Shown piece after piece: positions 47,115 through 55,431 of a DNA stretch of 64,000 nt. Source of the DNA: Rhodococcus ruber NBRC 15591. Lineage in GTDB: Bacteria > Actinomycetota > Actinomycetes > Mycobacteriales > Mycobacteriaceae. A program made the position numbers and the translations under genes. Within the stretch, counting starts at the first letter, position 1. Every line of letters starts with the position of its first letter. The notes below the pieces were generated by a model. It was not told the DNA's origin. It ran no database searches and saw nothing but the letters and a program-made list of their open reading frames with translations. The stretch covers positions 496,001 to 560,000 of the forward strand of contig NZ_BCXE01000001.1 in the NCBI RefSeq assembly GCF_001894945.1, read 5' to 3'.

Positions 47115-49949
47115 ATGGCCGAACGCCGGCGGGAATCCGATCCGTGGCTCGTAACCGCGGCCGTGGTCCTGGTCGTGCTCGGCCTGTTGAATCTGACCGC
47201 GATCGGGATGACGTCGCACGCCGTTCGGCACGCACTGTTCGCCGCGGCCGGTCTCGTCCTGATGCGCGTCGTCTCTCGCCTGCGGACGAGTGACCTGCGA
47301 GCATTCGGGTGGACGGTGCTCGCCGTGGCGACCGTGCTGTTGGCCGCGGTACCGCTCGCCGGGGTCGCGACGAAAGGCGCCCAGCGCTGGCTGGATTTCG
47401 GCGTGTTCACCGTCCAGCCGTCCGAACTCGCCAAACTCGCTGTCGTGCTGGTCCCGGCCGGCATCCTGGCCGGTGGCTTCACCCTCGGCCGGTTCGTGGC
47501 GGCCCTGACGGCCACCGGGGTACCGATCGCGCTCGTCGCGCTGCAACCGGACCTGTCGACTGCCCTGGTGCTCGTCGCGACGGTCATGGTCATGCTCATC
47601 CTGGCCAGGGTGCCGCTGCTGCCCCTGCTGCCGTTGTTCGCGGTGGGAGTCGCGTCGCTGCCGCTCGCCGTTCTCGTCCTCCGCCCCTACCAACTCGAAC
47701 GCGTGCACGTGTTCCTGTCGAGCAACGTCGACCCGAGCGGGGCGGGGTGGGCCGCACTGCAGGCGGACATCGCCATCGGCAGCGGCGGCTGGTGGGGTCT
47801 GGCGCGAGACCCCCTGTACGAGGTGAGAGCCGACTATCTCCCGGAATCGGAACACGATCTCGCCTTCGCGAGCGTCGTGTACGGATGGGGACTGTTCGCC
47901 GGCCTGGCAGTCGTGGTGGCCACCACGGTGATCGTATGGCGGGCCGTCCTCGCCGCCCGCACCGCCCGGACCCGTGAGGCGGCGCTGGTCGCGGCGGGGA
48001 TCGGCGCGTCGTTCGGGATCCACGCCCTGGTATCGATCGGTGCGAGTCTGTCGCTGATCCCGCACACCGGCATGCCGATCCCCCTGTTCAGCTACGGGGG
48101 GACTGCCGCGGTCGTCGCATTCGTGGCAGTCGGACTGGTACTCGCGGTGCGCAGGGACGGCGTCGCGCGGCCGCTGTGGCGTCCGGACCCGCGACGGCAC
48201 CGTCGACTGCGAGGGGTCTCGGCAGGGGCCGTCGGCCTGACAGCGTCGCTCGTCGCGATGTCGATGGTCACCTGGCAGCTGCAACACGTCCGCGGTGCGG
48301 AGCTGCGCACCGCGGGCGAGGCGCAGATGATGCGCTGTATCCGGCTGCCCGCCGAGCGCGGTCTCATCGTCGACCGCAACGGTGTGCCGCTCGCGCTGAA
48401 CGCCGCGGAGTACGCCGTCGCCGTCCTGCCCGAGGTGTTCGACGAGCACGATGCGGACTCGCGCCCGCGACTCGCTGCGCTGATCGGCCTCTCCCCGGAC
48501 GAACTGGCCGAGGTGATGGGTGGACGTGCCGAAGGGGAACCGCAGGTCCTCGTCGGCAGGGTCGCGCCCGAACAGGCTCGGCAGGTCGTGAATGCGCGAC
48601 TTCCCGGGATCCTCGTCGCCCCGTCCGGCCGCAGGACGTACCCGCACGGCGCGACGCTCGCGTCGGTACTCGGCCATGTCGGGGTCGCCGACCAGCAGGA
48701 CATGCAACGCTGGCCGCATCTCGCGCTCGGATCGCGGGTCGGCAAGGCCGGACTCGAGAAGCAGTACGACGCGTTGCTGCGCGGCAGCGACGGCAAGCAG
48801 TGCATGTACGTCGATCCGACGGGACGTCCGGTCGCCCCCGGCACGCGGGTGGACCCGATACGGGGACACGACCTGCGGTTGCACCTCGACATCGGTCTGC
48901 AGGACCTGGCGACCACTGCGTTGACCGAGGCCGTCCGCACCAGCGGAGGCGACCTGGGCGCCGCGATCGTGATGGACGCCCGCACCGGAGCGGTACGGGC
49001 GATGGCCAGCGTGCCCGGATTCGACAACAACGCCTACGGCCCGCCGGCCGACCTCGTCGCCCTCGCGGCGCAGGCTCAGTCGTCCGGACCGGGGGCGATG
49101 GTCAACCACGTCGCCCAGACCGCCGCACCGCCCGGGTCGACGTTCAAGATCGTCACCGCCGCCGCGAACGCCGAGAACCCGGTTCTGGCACCGGAGACCG
49201 TGATCGCCACGGGCGCGGCCTACACCTACGGCGGGCACACCTTCCGGAACTGGCAGCCGATGGGTCCGCACGACCTGCTGCAGGCGATCCAGTGGTCCGA
49301 CAACGTCTACTTCTACCGCCTGGCCGAGCTCCTCGGTCCCGAGCGGATCGCCGCGGTCGCCGGGCAACTCGGCGTGGGGCAGCGATCGGGAATCGACCTG
49401 CCGGGCGAGGCCGAAGGTTTCCTCGGCACGCCGGAGTCGGTGGCACGGATCGGGGCCACCTGGTATCCGGGCTCCACCCTGCTGATGGGCATCGGCCAGG
49501 GCACCGTCAGCGCGACCCCGCTGCAGGTGGCGCGGTGGACGTCGGGCATCGCCACCGGTGCGATGGTCACCCCTCGGCTCGCGGCGGCGTACGGGTCCGA
49601 GGACAACATCCCGATTCCCACGGCGCAGCCGCGCCGGCTGCCCTTCGCCGACCGGCTCGACCCCGTTCGGGCGGGGATGCGGGCGTCGGCGTCGGCCGGT
49701 ACGGCCGGGCAGCTGGCCGATCTGCCGGTGCAGGCGGGCGCCAAGACCGGCACGGCGGAGGATCCGTCGGCACCCGGGGAGGGTCTGAACGCCTGGTTCT
49801 CCGCGGTCGCGCCCCTGGACGCGCCCGAGATCGTGGTGTCGGTGCTGGTGCGCGGCGGCGGGTTCGGGTCGGCGACCGCCGGGCCGGTGGTCGAGAGACT
49901 CCTGCGGTGGTACTTCCCGTCACCGCCGGTCGTGGAGTCGAATCGGTGA
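47115..49949 (+). CDS. Natural fusion of SEDS glycosyltransferase (FtsW/RodA) and class B penicillin-binding protein
   Basis: A 944-residue protein with a GGAGG ribosome site. Residues 1-370 are a SEDS (FtsW/RodA) domain with about ten helices and the catalytic Asp248 in ESEHDLAFA, and the late IPHTGMPIPLFSYGGTA motif. Residues 385-944 are a class B PBP: a stem region from GLIVDRNGVPLALN, then transpeptidase motifs S675-TFK (SxxK), SDN at Ser728 and KTG at Lys877. All catalytic residues remain in both halves, so one polypeptide could polymerise and cross-link peptidoglycan. In most bacteria these are separate partners (RodA-PBP2, FtsW-PBP3). It adjoins a convergent MreB gene. Confidence 0.93.
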   Translation: MAERRRESDPWLVTAAVVLVVLGLLNLTAIGMTSHAVRHALFAAAGLVLMRVVSRLRTSDLRAFGWTVLAVATVLLAAVPLAGVATKGAQRWLDFGVFTVQPSELAKLAVVLVPAGILAGGFTLGRFVAALTATGVPIALVALQPDLSTALVLVATVMVMLILARVPLLPLLPLFAVGVASLPLAVLVLRPYQLERVHVFLSSNVDPSGAGWAALQADIAIGSGGWWGLARDPLYEVRADYLPESEHDLAFASVVYGWGLFAGLAVVVATTVIVWRAVLAARTARTREAALVAAGIGASFGIHALVSIGASLSLIPHTGMPIPLFSYGGTAAVVAFVAVGLVLAVRRDGVARPLWRPDPRRHRRLRGVSAGAVGLTASLVAMSMVTWQLQHVRGAELRTAGEAQMMRCIRLPAERGLIVDRNGVPLALNAAEYAVAVLPEVFDEHDADSRPRLAALIGLSPDELAEVMGGRAEGEPQVLVGRVAPEQARQVVNARLPGILVAPSGRRTYPHGATLASVLGHVGVADQQDMQRWPHLALGSRVGKAGLEKQYDALLRGSDGKQCMYVDPTGRPVAPGTRVDPIRGHDLRLHLDIGLQDLATTALTEAVRTSGGDLGAAIVMDARTGAVRAMASVPGFDNNAYGPPADLVALAAQAQSSGPGAMVNHVAQTAAPPGSTFKIVTAAANAENPVLAPETVIATGAAYTYGGHTFRNWQPMGPHDLLQAIQWSDNVYFYRLAELLGPERIAAVAGQLGVGQRSGIDLPGEAEGFLGTPESVARIGATWYPGSTLLMGIGQGTVSATPLQVARWTSGIATGAMVTPRLAAAYGSEDNIPIPTAQPRRLPFADRLDPVRAGMRASASAGTAGQLADLPVQAGAKTGTAEDPSAPGEGLNAWFSAVAPLDAPEIVVSVLVRGGGFGSATAGPVVERLLRWYFPSPPVVESNR

Positions 49950-50939
49950 TCAGCTGCTGTACGCCGCCACCACCTCGGGGTGCTCCAAGCAGGCCTTGGC
50001 GCCTTCCGCGACGCAGGTGAGGGGACGCTCCGCGGTCTTCACCGGGAACCCGAAGGCCTCCTCGAGCAGCTGCGACAGACCGCGCAGCATCGCCCCGCCA
50101 CCGATGGTGAGCAGCCCCTCCGACATCACGTCGCCGATCGCCTGGGCGGGCAGGTCCTCGAGGCAGTCGGTCAAGGTCTGCACGATTCCCGCCGTCGTGG
50201 GTCGCAACGCATCCACGATCTCCTCGGTCTCGAGCGTGACCAGCCGGGCGCGGCCGGTGACGGCATCGCGTCCCTCCACGACGAGGGCCTGCCCGTCGGG
50301 CGTTCCGGGGGTGGCCACCTTCGCCCGCTCGGCGGTGAGCTCGCCGACGACGATCTTGTGCTCCGCGCGCAGGTACTGGTACAGCGCGTTGGTCAGTTCG
50401 TCTCCGGCGAGTCGGCAACTGCGATGGGAGAGGATGCCGCCGAAACAGATCGCGGTGACTTCCGAAGTGCCGCCGCCGATGTCCACGACGAGGTGGGCAC
50501 GTGCCTCGAGCGGGTTGATGCCGCAGCCGAGGGCGCCGGCGACCGGCTCCGGCACCAGACCGACCTTCCGAAGGCCGGCCTCGTGTCCGACCTCGAGCAC
50601 CGCGCGACGCTCGAGGGGCGTGGCCCCTGCGGGAACCGAGATCACACCCTTCGGTCGCAGACCGTAGGACCGGTGCGGGGCAACCCGTTTGACGACGGCC
50701 GTGACGAAGGTGCGGGCCGACTCCAGATCCACGATCACGCCGTCGCGCATCGGGCGAACCGGGGTGATGCCGACGGGGGTGCGACCGACCAGATCACGCG
50801 CATCCTGACCGATCGCGAGTGCGCGATGCGGGTCCTTCGTGCGAACCAGCAGGAACGACGGCTCGTTGAAGACGACGCCGTCTTCGGGGGTGGCGACGAC
50901 TGTGTTGGCAGTGCCGAGATCGATTCCGAGTCCACCCAT
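49950..50939 (-). CDS. mreB: MreB-like actin homologue
   Basis: A 329-residue protein of full MreB length. Actin-fold phosphate motifs: GIDLGTANTVVA (residues 4-15), VVDIGGGTSEVTAI (about 148) and TIGGGAMLRG late, with the adenosine region AGDELTNALYQYLR. The segment 'RPMRDGVIVDLE' and 'VEGRDAVTGRARLVTLETEEI' are specific to MreB rather than Hsp70/ParM. It starts straight at the first beta strand, so the N-terminal amphipathic helix used by Gram-negative MreB is absent. The ATG at 50939 follows GGAGG. It is convergent and abuts the SEDS-PBP gene with no gap, linking it to cell-wall synthesis. Polar-growing Corynebacteriales usually lack MreB. Confidence 0.88.
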   Translation of the reverse strand: MGGLGIDLGTANTVVATPEDGVVFNEPSFLLVRTKDPHRALAIGQDARDLVGRTPVGITPVRPMRDGVIVDLESARTFVTAVVKRVAPHRSYGLRPKGVISVPAGATPLERRAVLEVGHEAGLRKVGLVPEPVAGALGCGINPLEARAHLVVDIGGGTSEVTAICFGGILSHRSCRLAGDELTNALYQYLRAEHKIVVGELTAERAKVATPGTPDGQALVVEGRDAVTGRARLVTLETEEIVDALRPTTAGIVQTLTDCLEDLPAQAIGDVMSEGLLTIGGGAMLRGLSQLLEEAFGFPVKTAERPLTCVAEGAKACLEHPEVVAAYSS

Positions 50940-51105
50940 GTCGGCCTCCGAAGGGTTCGAACCGAGACCGTCTCGATGTTACGCAGCACTGGCTCCGCGG
51001 GGGCGGATATGGCGTGTCACCGACGAGGACGTCCGTTCGTCGCCGACCGTGCCCGAGCCCGAGCCCGACGCCGTCGGGAACCCGCGTCCCGGGATCCGCT
51101 GCGGG

Positions 51106-51384
51106 TCAGTTGCGGTATTCGGGGTTCGCGTCGAGGAACTTCGCGACGTACCAGCACGAGGCCGCGATCTTCAGACCCTCCGAGCGGGTCGTGTCGAGAG
51201 CGTGGCGGACCACCTCGGCGGCGAGTCCGTGGCCGCGGAACTGGGGCTGGGTGACGGTGTGGTCGAAGTCGCGCACCCCGTCCGAGTCGGTGTAGTCGGC
51301 GAACGCGGCGAGGGTGTCCCCGGTGTACAACGCGAACCTGGACTGGCCGGGGTGATGTTCGATGCGGTGCTCGTCGTTGGTCAC
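51106..51384 (-). CDS. Small GNAT-like acetyltransferase (YidJ/NATA-type)
   Basis: A 92-residue minimal GNAT fold of the Gcn5-like N-acetyltransferase (PF14542) group: VTNDEHRIEHHPGQSRF, then the acetyl-CoA loop HTVTQPQFRGHGLAAEVVRHAL (F-R-G-x-G-x-A) and a final CWYVAKFLDANPEY. The size is typical of this short class; substrates are unknown. GTG 51384 has TAGGGT seven bases upstream, so a leaderless start is likely; a longer start 24 bases up adds nothing recognisable. Stands alone, downstream of the MreB promoter. Confidence 0.8.
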   Translation of the reverse strand: MTNDEHRIEHHPGQSRFALYTGDTLAAFADYTDSDGVRDFDHTVTQPQFRGHGLAAEVVRHALDTTRSEGLKIAASCWYVAKFLDANPEYRN

Positions 51385-51546
51385 ACCATCGACCCTACCG
51401 GCCTGCACGCGGGCCGTGGGATCTGCCCGAGCCGGTAATGGGCCCGGGGTGGGATGCGATGTTCTGGTTGTGGACCCGTGTCGCGGGCGGGCCGGTACGA
51501 GTGGTGACGTGGTGGTGACGCGATGCAGGCGACGGCGGCGACGGGG

Positions 51547-52113
51547 TCAGGCGGGGACCTGGCCGGCCGGGGGGTGGGCCACGCGGACGGCGTCGACGAA
51601 CGCGGACTTGCGCGCCAGGTAGCGGTCGCGGAACTCGTCGAGATCGTCGGTCCCGTCGCTCGAGACGGCGGTGAGGTAGCCGAAGAGGGCGACCGCGGCG
51701 GTGAGCACCGGCTCGGGGGCGGACAGCCGCATCTCGTTGACGATCGCGTCGAGGTCGACGATGCCGCGGGCGACGGAACGCAGGTGCAGGTCGTCGGACT
51801 GCAGGGCTTCGGCGAGGTCGGCCTCGGCGAGGGCCGAGTGATCCGCCTCGAACAGATGGTTGTAGACACTGTCGGCGGCGTGCAGGAAGCGGACCTGCAA
51901 GGCGCGATCGGCCGCCCGCAGGGGCGCGGCGACGGTGGCGGCCCGCCGCGACGGTCGCGCGCCGATCCGGGTGGCGAAGACGCCGAGCAGGACGCCGGCC
52001 GCGAGTCCCACCGGTACGGCCCACCAGGGCGCCGCACCGCTCGTGAGCAGGTCGGTCAGTGTCTCCACCGTAGGAATGCTAACAGCGGAAGTCACATCAG
52101 TCGCACCAGTCAC
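51547..52113 (-). CDS. Single-pass membrane protein of unknown function
   Basis: About 188 residues from GTG 52113 (a GTG at 52095 would give 182). After a short outer N-terminus comes one helix (about residues 26-46, PWWAVPVGLAAGVLLGVFA), then a basic segment and a long cytosolic helical domain with conserved-looking ADRALQVRFLHAADSVYNHL, LHLRSVARGIVDLDAIVNEMRL and RDRYLARKSAFVDAVR. No enzyme motif is visible. Only weak ribosome-site signal precedes the start. Divergent to the 105-residue gene at 52197, 83 bases away. Function unknown. Confidence 0.55.
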   Translation of the reverse strand: MTGATDVTSAVSIPTVETLTDLLTSGAAPWWAVPVGLAAGVLLGVFATRIGARPSRRAATVAAPLRAADRALQVRFLHAADSVYNHLFEADHSALAEADLAEALQSDDLHLRSVARGIVDLDAIVNEMRLSAPEPVLTAAVALFGYLTAVSSDGTDDLDEFRDRYLARKSAFVDAVRVAHPPAGQVPA

Positions 52114-52196
52114 TCTGTTACCGAATCGTGCCGCCGGTGCGATCGGGTGGTTGTGGCAGGTCACTAACGTCAACGGTCGTTCGAAGGAGGTGCCGT

Positions 52197-52514
52197 ATGA
52201 CCGCATCCGTGCTGTCGGACGCACGACTCGTCCGCGCCCTGTCCGACGAATTCCTCTCGCGGCGGGTCGATTACCAGGCTCTGGAGAGCCTTCACCACGG
52301 GAACGTGGCGGACTGGGCCGCGGCGGCGAGCCGGGTCGCGGCGCTGTCGGACGAGGAGGAACGGCAACTCGTGCTGCGCTGGCGGGACAATCCCCGGGAA
52401 CTGCTCGACATCCTGCTCGCCCGCGCCGACGAGGTCACCGCCCGCCGGTGCCGCACGGCCTGGGTCTCCCTCGACCGGTTCGCGCCGTTCGTCCACGCGA
52501 GCAGCGGCCCGTGA
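52197..52514 (+). CDS. Small helical protein of unknown function
   Basis: A 105-residue helical protein with a perfect AAGGAGG ribosome site six bases before ATG 52197. Segments RLVRALSDEFLSRRVDYQALESLHHG and LLDILLARADEVTARRCRTAWVSL are amphipathic; one Cys in the middle of the second. No secretion signal, membrane helix or named domain. It is convergent with peptidase E, 22 bases apart. A conserved hypothetical at most. Confidence 0.55.
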   Translation: MTASVLSDARLVRALSDEFLSRRVDYQALESLHHGNVADWAAAASRVAALSDEEERQLVLRWRDNPRELLDILLARADEVTARRCRTAWVSLDRFAPFVHASSGP

Positions 52515-52536
52515 GCGACCGCGCCGGTACGCCCAC

Positions 52537-53160
52537 TCACGCCTCGTCCACGACGATCACCTCGTCGTCGTCGAGTGCCCGGAACGGCAGCCGCTGCTGC
52601 GCGAGATATTCCAGCGTCCGTGCGACGCCCGTGTCGGCCAGGGCCGAGTCCCCGGCGTGCGGGACGATCGCGTAGTCCACCCACCCCAGACCGTCCCAGC
52701 GGGCCGGAACCCCGCAGACGACGTCCGCCTCGCCGGGGTCGTCGGAGAATTCGAGACCGCGCAGGGACGGCGTCACCAGGCAGGCCCCCGCGCTGTACCC
52801 CGCGTAGGCCGTCCGGCCGGAACGGACCAGGTCCGTGAGGATCTCGTCCCCGCCGCACAGGGCGAGCCGCGTGCGCAGCACGAACGTGTTGCCGCCGCGC
52901 ACCCACAGCGCCCCGAACCGCGACAGCGCGGCTCGCAGCGACTCGGGCGAGCCGACGTGGTCCCGCAGGTCCACCTCGGCGGGTTCGTATCCCAGTGCGC
53001 GCAACGGCGCCAGCTCGCTCGCCACCGCCGAGTCGCGGGCCCGGGGAGGCCACGCGTCGGCCGCGTTGGCGATCACCGCGATCGGGCACGGGCCTCGGGT
53101 GACCCCGAGCAGCAACCCGGGGTCCGCGCCGAACCGGTAGGACGACAGGAACAGCCGCAC
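52537..53160 (-). CDS. Peptidase E / S51-family serine peptidase
   Basis: A 207-residue S51 peptidase (alpha-aspartyl dipeptidase type). GTG 53160 is used. The nucleophile elbow GYSAGACLVTP (Ser about residue 121) and the preceding strand WVRGGNTFVLRTRL, containing the G-G-N-T/Q substrate loop, match PepE and cyanophycinase; a His in YAIVPHAGDSA supplies the triad. It would cleave N-terminal Asp dipeptides. It ends a six-gene operon (55793 down to 52537) and starts 11 bases after the gene before. Confidence 0.85.
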   Translation of the reverse strand: MRLFLSSYRFGADPGLLLGVTRGPCPIAVIANAADAWPPRARDSAVASELAPLRALGYEPAEVDLRDHVGSPESLRAALSRFGALWVRGGNTFVLRTRLALCGGDEILTDLVRSGRTAYAGYSAGACLVTPSLRGLEFSDDPGEADVVCGVPARWDGLGWVDYAIVPHAGDSALADTGVARTLEYLAQQRLPFRALDDDEVIVVDEA

Positions 53161-53171
53161 GGAGCTGCCGC

Positions 53172-54044
53172 TCAGATCACGAAGGCGAGGTTGTCCACGA
53201 TCCGCCGGCCGACCGTCGTGTCGCCGCCGAGGGTGATCTCGTCGAGGCGTTCGAACGCGTGCACACGGCCGCCGGCGAGCCGCACGAACAGGCGCGAATC
53301 CATCGCGACGGTGCTCGTCGCCGGACCGGACAGGGCCGGCACGACCGCGGCCCGGCCGTCCACCTCGACGTGAACGGTGCGGGCGAGCGGGCCGCTCAGC
53401 TCGAACGTGATCCGTGACCCGGCGGGAGCCTTGCCGAGCTTGCCGACAGCGAATGCGAGGGCCCCGAAGATCTCCGCGGACGCGAGTTCGGCGCGCGCGC
53501 CGCCCTCGTCGCCGGGGACGCCGAGCGCGTCTCGGAGGTCGAGTTCGTGCATCCAGCAGTCGAAGATGCGGATCCGCATGAACCGGCCGTAGGTCGCCTG
53601 GCCGACCGGGGTCGTCGCCGGTGCCTCGAAGTCCGCCTGGGTCATGGCCGCGAGCTGCTCCCGGCGACGGGCGACGATCTCCCGGTAGCGGGCCAGGACC
53701 TCGTCGCCCGGCGTGCCGCGCAGGGACTCGATCCAGCGTTCGTTGAAGGCGCCGATCTCGTTGCGGACGTGGCCGAGGGCGTGCACGTCGATCGCGACGT
53801 GCGGCGTCTCGACGCCGGCGAGCATCGACTCGGTTCCGATCAGGTGCGCCATGATGTCCTTGACGGTCCAGCCGGGCAGGGAGGTGGGCGTGTACCAGGT
53901 GTCCCCATGGACGTCGGCGAGCAGCCCGTCGATGGCGTCGAACTGCTCGAGGAGCAGCGTGCGGATCGGTTCGACCGGGAACTCCGGCGTCTCCTTCGTA
54001 TCCGGCGCAGTGCTTCCGGGAGCCGGGGTGTTTCCGTGTGTCAC
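53172..54044 (-). CDS. Mycothiol-dependent maleylpyruvate isomerase-like (DinB) protein
   Basis: A 290-residue protein of the actinobacterial TIGR03083-type family. The DinB-like N-domain includes WYTPTSLPGWTVKDIMAHLIGTE, with the P-G-W-T-V-x-D-x-x-x-H metal motif, and a second His in FDCWMHELDLRDAL. The C-domain is SCP2-like. Relatives use mycothiol or zinc for small-molecule isomerisation or detoxification, so the function here is open. GTG 54044 overlaps the HIT gene by four bases. Fourth from last in the sirtuin operon; no maleylpyruvate pathway gene is nearby. Confidence 0.75.
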   Translation of the reverse strand: MTHGNTPAPGSTAPDTKETPEFPVEPIRTLLLEQFDAIDGLLADVHGDTWYTPTSLPGWTVKDIMAHLIGTESMLAGVETPHVAIDVHALGHVRNEIGAFNERWIESLRGTPGDEVLARYREIVARRREQLAAMTQADFEAPATTPVGQATYGRFMRIRIFDCWMHELDLRDALGVPGDEGGARAELASAEIFGALAFAVGKLGKAPAGSRITFELSGPLARTVHVEVDGRAAVVPALSGPATSTVAMDSRLFVRLAGGRVHAFERLDEITLGGDTTVGRRIVDNLAFVI

Positions 54045-54481
54045 AGTGCGTCCTCCGCTTCGAGACGGGCCAGACCGGCGCGGATCGCCGCGCCGGTGGC
54101 CTCCGGGTCGTGGGGTCGGCGCCGCAGCAGTCCTGCCGCAAGGCGCAGCTTGTCGCCGCGCCGTCGCGGCAGCACGTGCAGATGCGCGTGGAAGACGGTC
54201 TGGAAGGCGGACCGACCGTCGTTGAACACCAGGTTGGCACCGTCCGCGGCGAGGTCCGAGCGTTGCATGCCGCGGGCGATGCGCTGCCCGGCGCGGAACA
54301 ATGCGGCGCCGTGCCCGGGATCGAGATCGTCGAGCCGGGGTGCGTGAACCCGCGGCACCACCAGGGTGTGGCCCCGGGCGATGGGCCGGATGTCGAGGAA
54401 GGCCAGCACGTCGTCGTCCTCGTACACGCGCACTGCCGGGCCGTCGCCGCGGACTATGGCGCAGAACACGCAGGAGTTCAC
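54041..54481 (-). CDS. HIT-family hydrolase
   Basis: A 146-residue HIT protein. The zinc-like CVFC opening and DDVLAFLDIRPIARGHTLVVPRVH segment precede the catalytic triad HAHLHVLPR (H-x-H-x-H). GTG 54481, five bases after the sirtuin stop. HIT proteins hydrolyse nucleoside 5'-phosphoramidates or AMP-linked compounds and ADP-ribose related products, which makes it a plausible functional partner for the sirtuin encoded just upstream. In the same operon as DUF488, zinc-ribbon, sirtuin, DinB-like and peptidase E genes. Confidence 0.88.
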   Translation of the reverse strand: MNSCVFCAIVRGDGPAVRVYEDDDVLAFLDIRPIARGHTLVVPRVHAPRLDDLDPGHGAALFRAGQRIARGMQRSDLAADGANLVFNDGRSAFQTVFHAHLHVLPRRRGDKLRLAAGLLRRRPHDPEATGAAIRAGLARLEAEDAL

Positions 54482-54485
54482 CCGC

Positions 54486-55256
54486 TCACTGTAGGCGGGG
54501 CGTCCGATCGGCGGCGACTGCGGCGACGAGTTGCGGCAGGCCCACTGCCGCGGTGGTGCGCCAGACCTCGTCCATCTGATCGGACAGGCCGGTCTCCTCG
54601 GGGTTGACCTCCACGACGGGGATGCCGTGCCGGCGAGCCAGCGAGGGCAGGCCGGCCGCGGGGTACACGATCCCCGACGTGCCCACCACGAACACCAGGT
54701 CGGCGGCGAGGACGGACGCGGTGGCGGCCTCCCAGGGGCCGGTCGGCAGCGGCTCGCCGAACCACACGACGCCGGGCCGCACGTCGCCGCCGCACGCGCC
54801 GCAGTCCGGTGGGTCGAGGCGGGCGACCGGCTCGGTGGGGGCCTCCGGGGGATCGGCGGGCGTGCCGCAGTCGGCACACCGCGGCGAGAACAGGCTGCCG
54901 TGCAGGTGCGAGAGCACGGGACTGCCGGCGCGCTCGTGCAGGTCGTCGACGTTCTGGGTGACGATCGACAGTTCCACGGCCTGTCCCCAGTCGGCCAGCG
55001 CCCGATGGCCGTCGTTCGGCTGCACTCGCCGGACCAGGGCCACGCGCCACTGGTACCAGGCCCACACGGACGCGCGGTCGCGCTCCCATGCCTCGGGGGT
55101 CGCCAGGTCGGCCGGGTCGAAGTGTTCCCACAGACCGGTCTGTGCGTCGCGGAACGTGGGCACGCCGCTCTCGGCGGACATCCCGGCGCCCGTGAGCACG
55201 GCGATCCGTCGTGCACGCCGGGCCAGACGGAGGATCCGCGGAGGGGGAATGGTCAT
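54486..55256 (-). CDS. NAD-dependent protein deacylase (sirtuin, Sir2/CobB family)
   Basis: A 256-residue Sir2. NAD-binding motifs VLTGAGMSAESGVPTFRD, TQNVDDLH and the catalytic His in LHGSLF are present, with the four zinc Cys (CADC and CGAC) and GVVWFGEPLP. Residues GTSGIVYPAAGLP and VEVNPE close the Rossmann fold. It removes lysine acyl groups with NAD+. Between a zinc-ribbon gene and a HIT gene with five- and four-base spacings, so one transcript. A TACCCT box exists six bases before the ATG but inside this operon is probably chance. Confidence 0.9.
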   Translation of the reverse strand: MTIPPPRILRLARRARRIAVLTGAGMSAESGVPTFRDAQTGLWEHFDPADLATPEAWERDRASVWAWYQWRVALVRRVQPNDGHRALADWGQAVELSIVTQNVDDLHERAGSPVLSHLHGSLFSPRCADCGTPADPPEAPTEPVARLDPPDCGACGGDVRPGVVWFGEPLPTGPWEAATASVLAADLVFVVGTSGIVYPAAGLPSLARRHGIPVVEVNPEETGLSDQMDEVWRTTAAVGLPQLVAAVAADRTPRLQ

Positions 55257-55260
55257 CGGT

Positions 55261-55431
55261 TCAGGGTAGGGGGCCGGGACCGGACTCGTCGGTCCCCTTC
55301 TCGTCGTGGAGGAGGACGGCGCCGCAGCGCGGGCACGGGGCCTCCGGTTCCTCGAGGAAGAAACCGCAGTCGGGACAGACGCGATGCATCCAGCAGACGG
55401 GGTCGCCGCCGGCGTCCGGCACATCGTTCAT
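55261..55431 (-). CDS. Small zinc-ribbon protein
   Basis: A 56-residue protein with two CxxC pairs: VCPDCGFFLEEPEAPCPRCGAVLL, spaced eleven residues, a zinc-ribbon. The short leader MNDVPDAGGDPVCWMHR holds one more Cys. The start ATG overlaps the DUF488 stop (ATGA) and the stop is four bases from the sirtuin start, so it is firmly inside the operon. Family unassigned; such ribbons often bridge proteins or nucleic acids. Could serve as an adaptor for the sirtuin. Confidence 0.7.
   Translation of the reverse strand: MNDVPDAGGDPVCWMHRVCPDCGFFLEEPEAPCPRCGAVLLHDEKGTDESGPGPLP

Noticed and set aside
45801-49367. Minus-strand open frame of 1188 codons opposite the SEDS-PBP gene
   Set aside because: His/Arg/Gln-rich mirror frame, no start signal, contradicted by full SEDS and PBP motifs on the plus strand.
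55263-55268. TACCCT box six bases before the sirtuin ATG as a leaderless promoter
   Set aside because: It lies inside a tightly overlapping operon, within the last codons of the zinc-ribbon gene, so it is likely chance.
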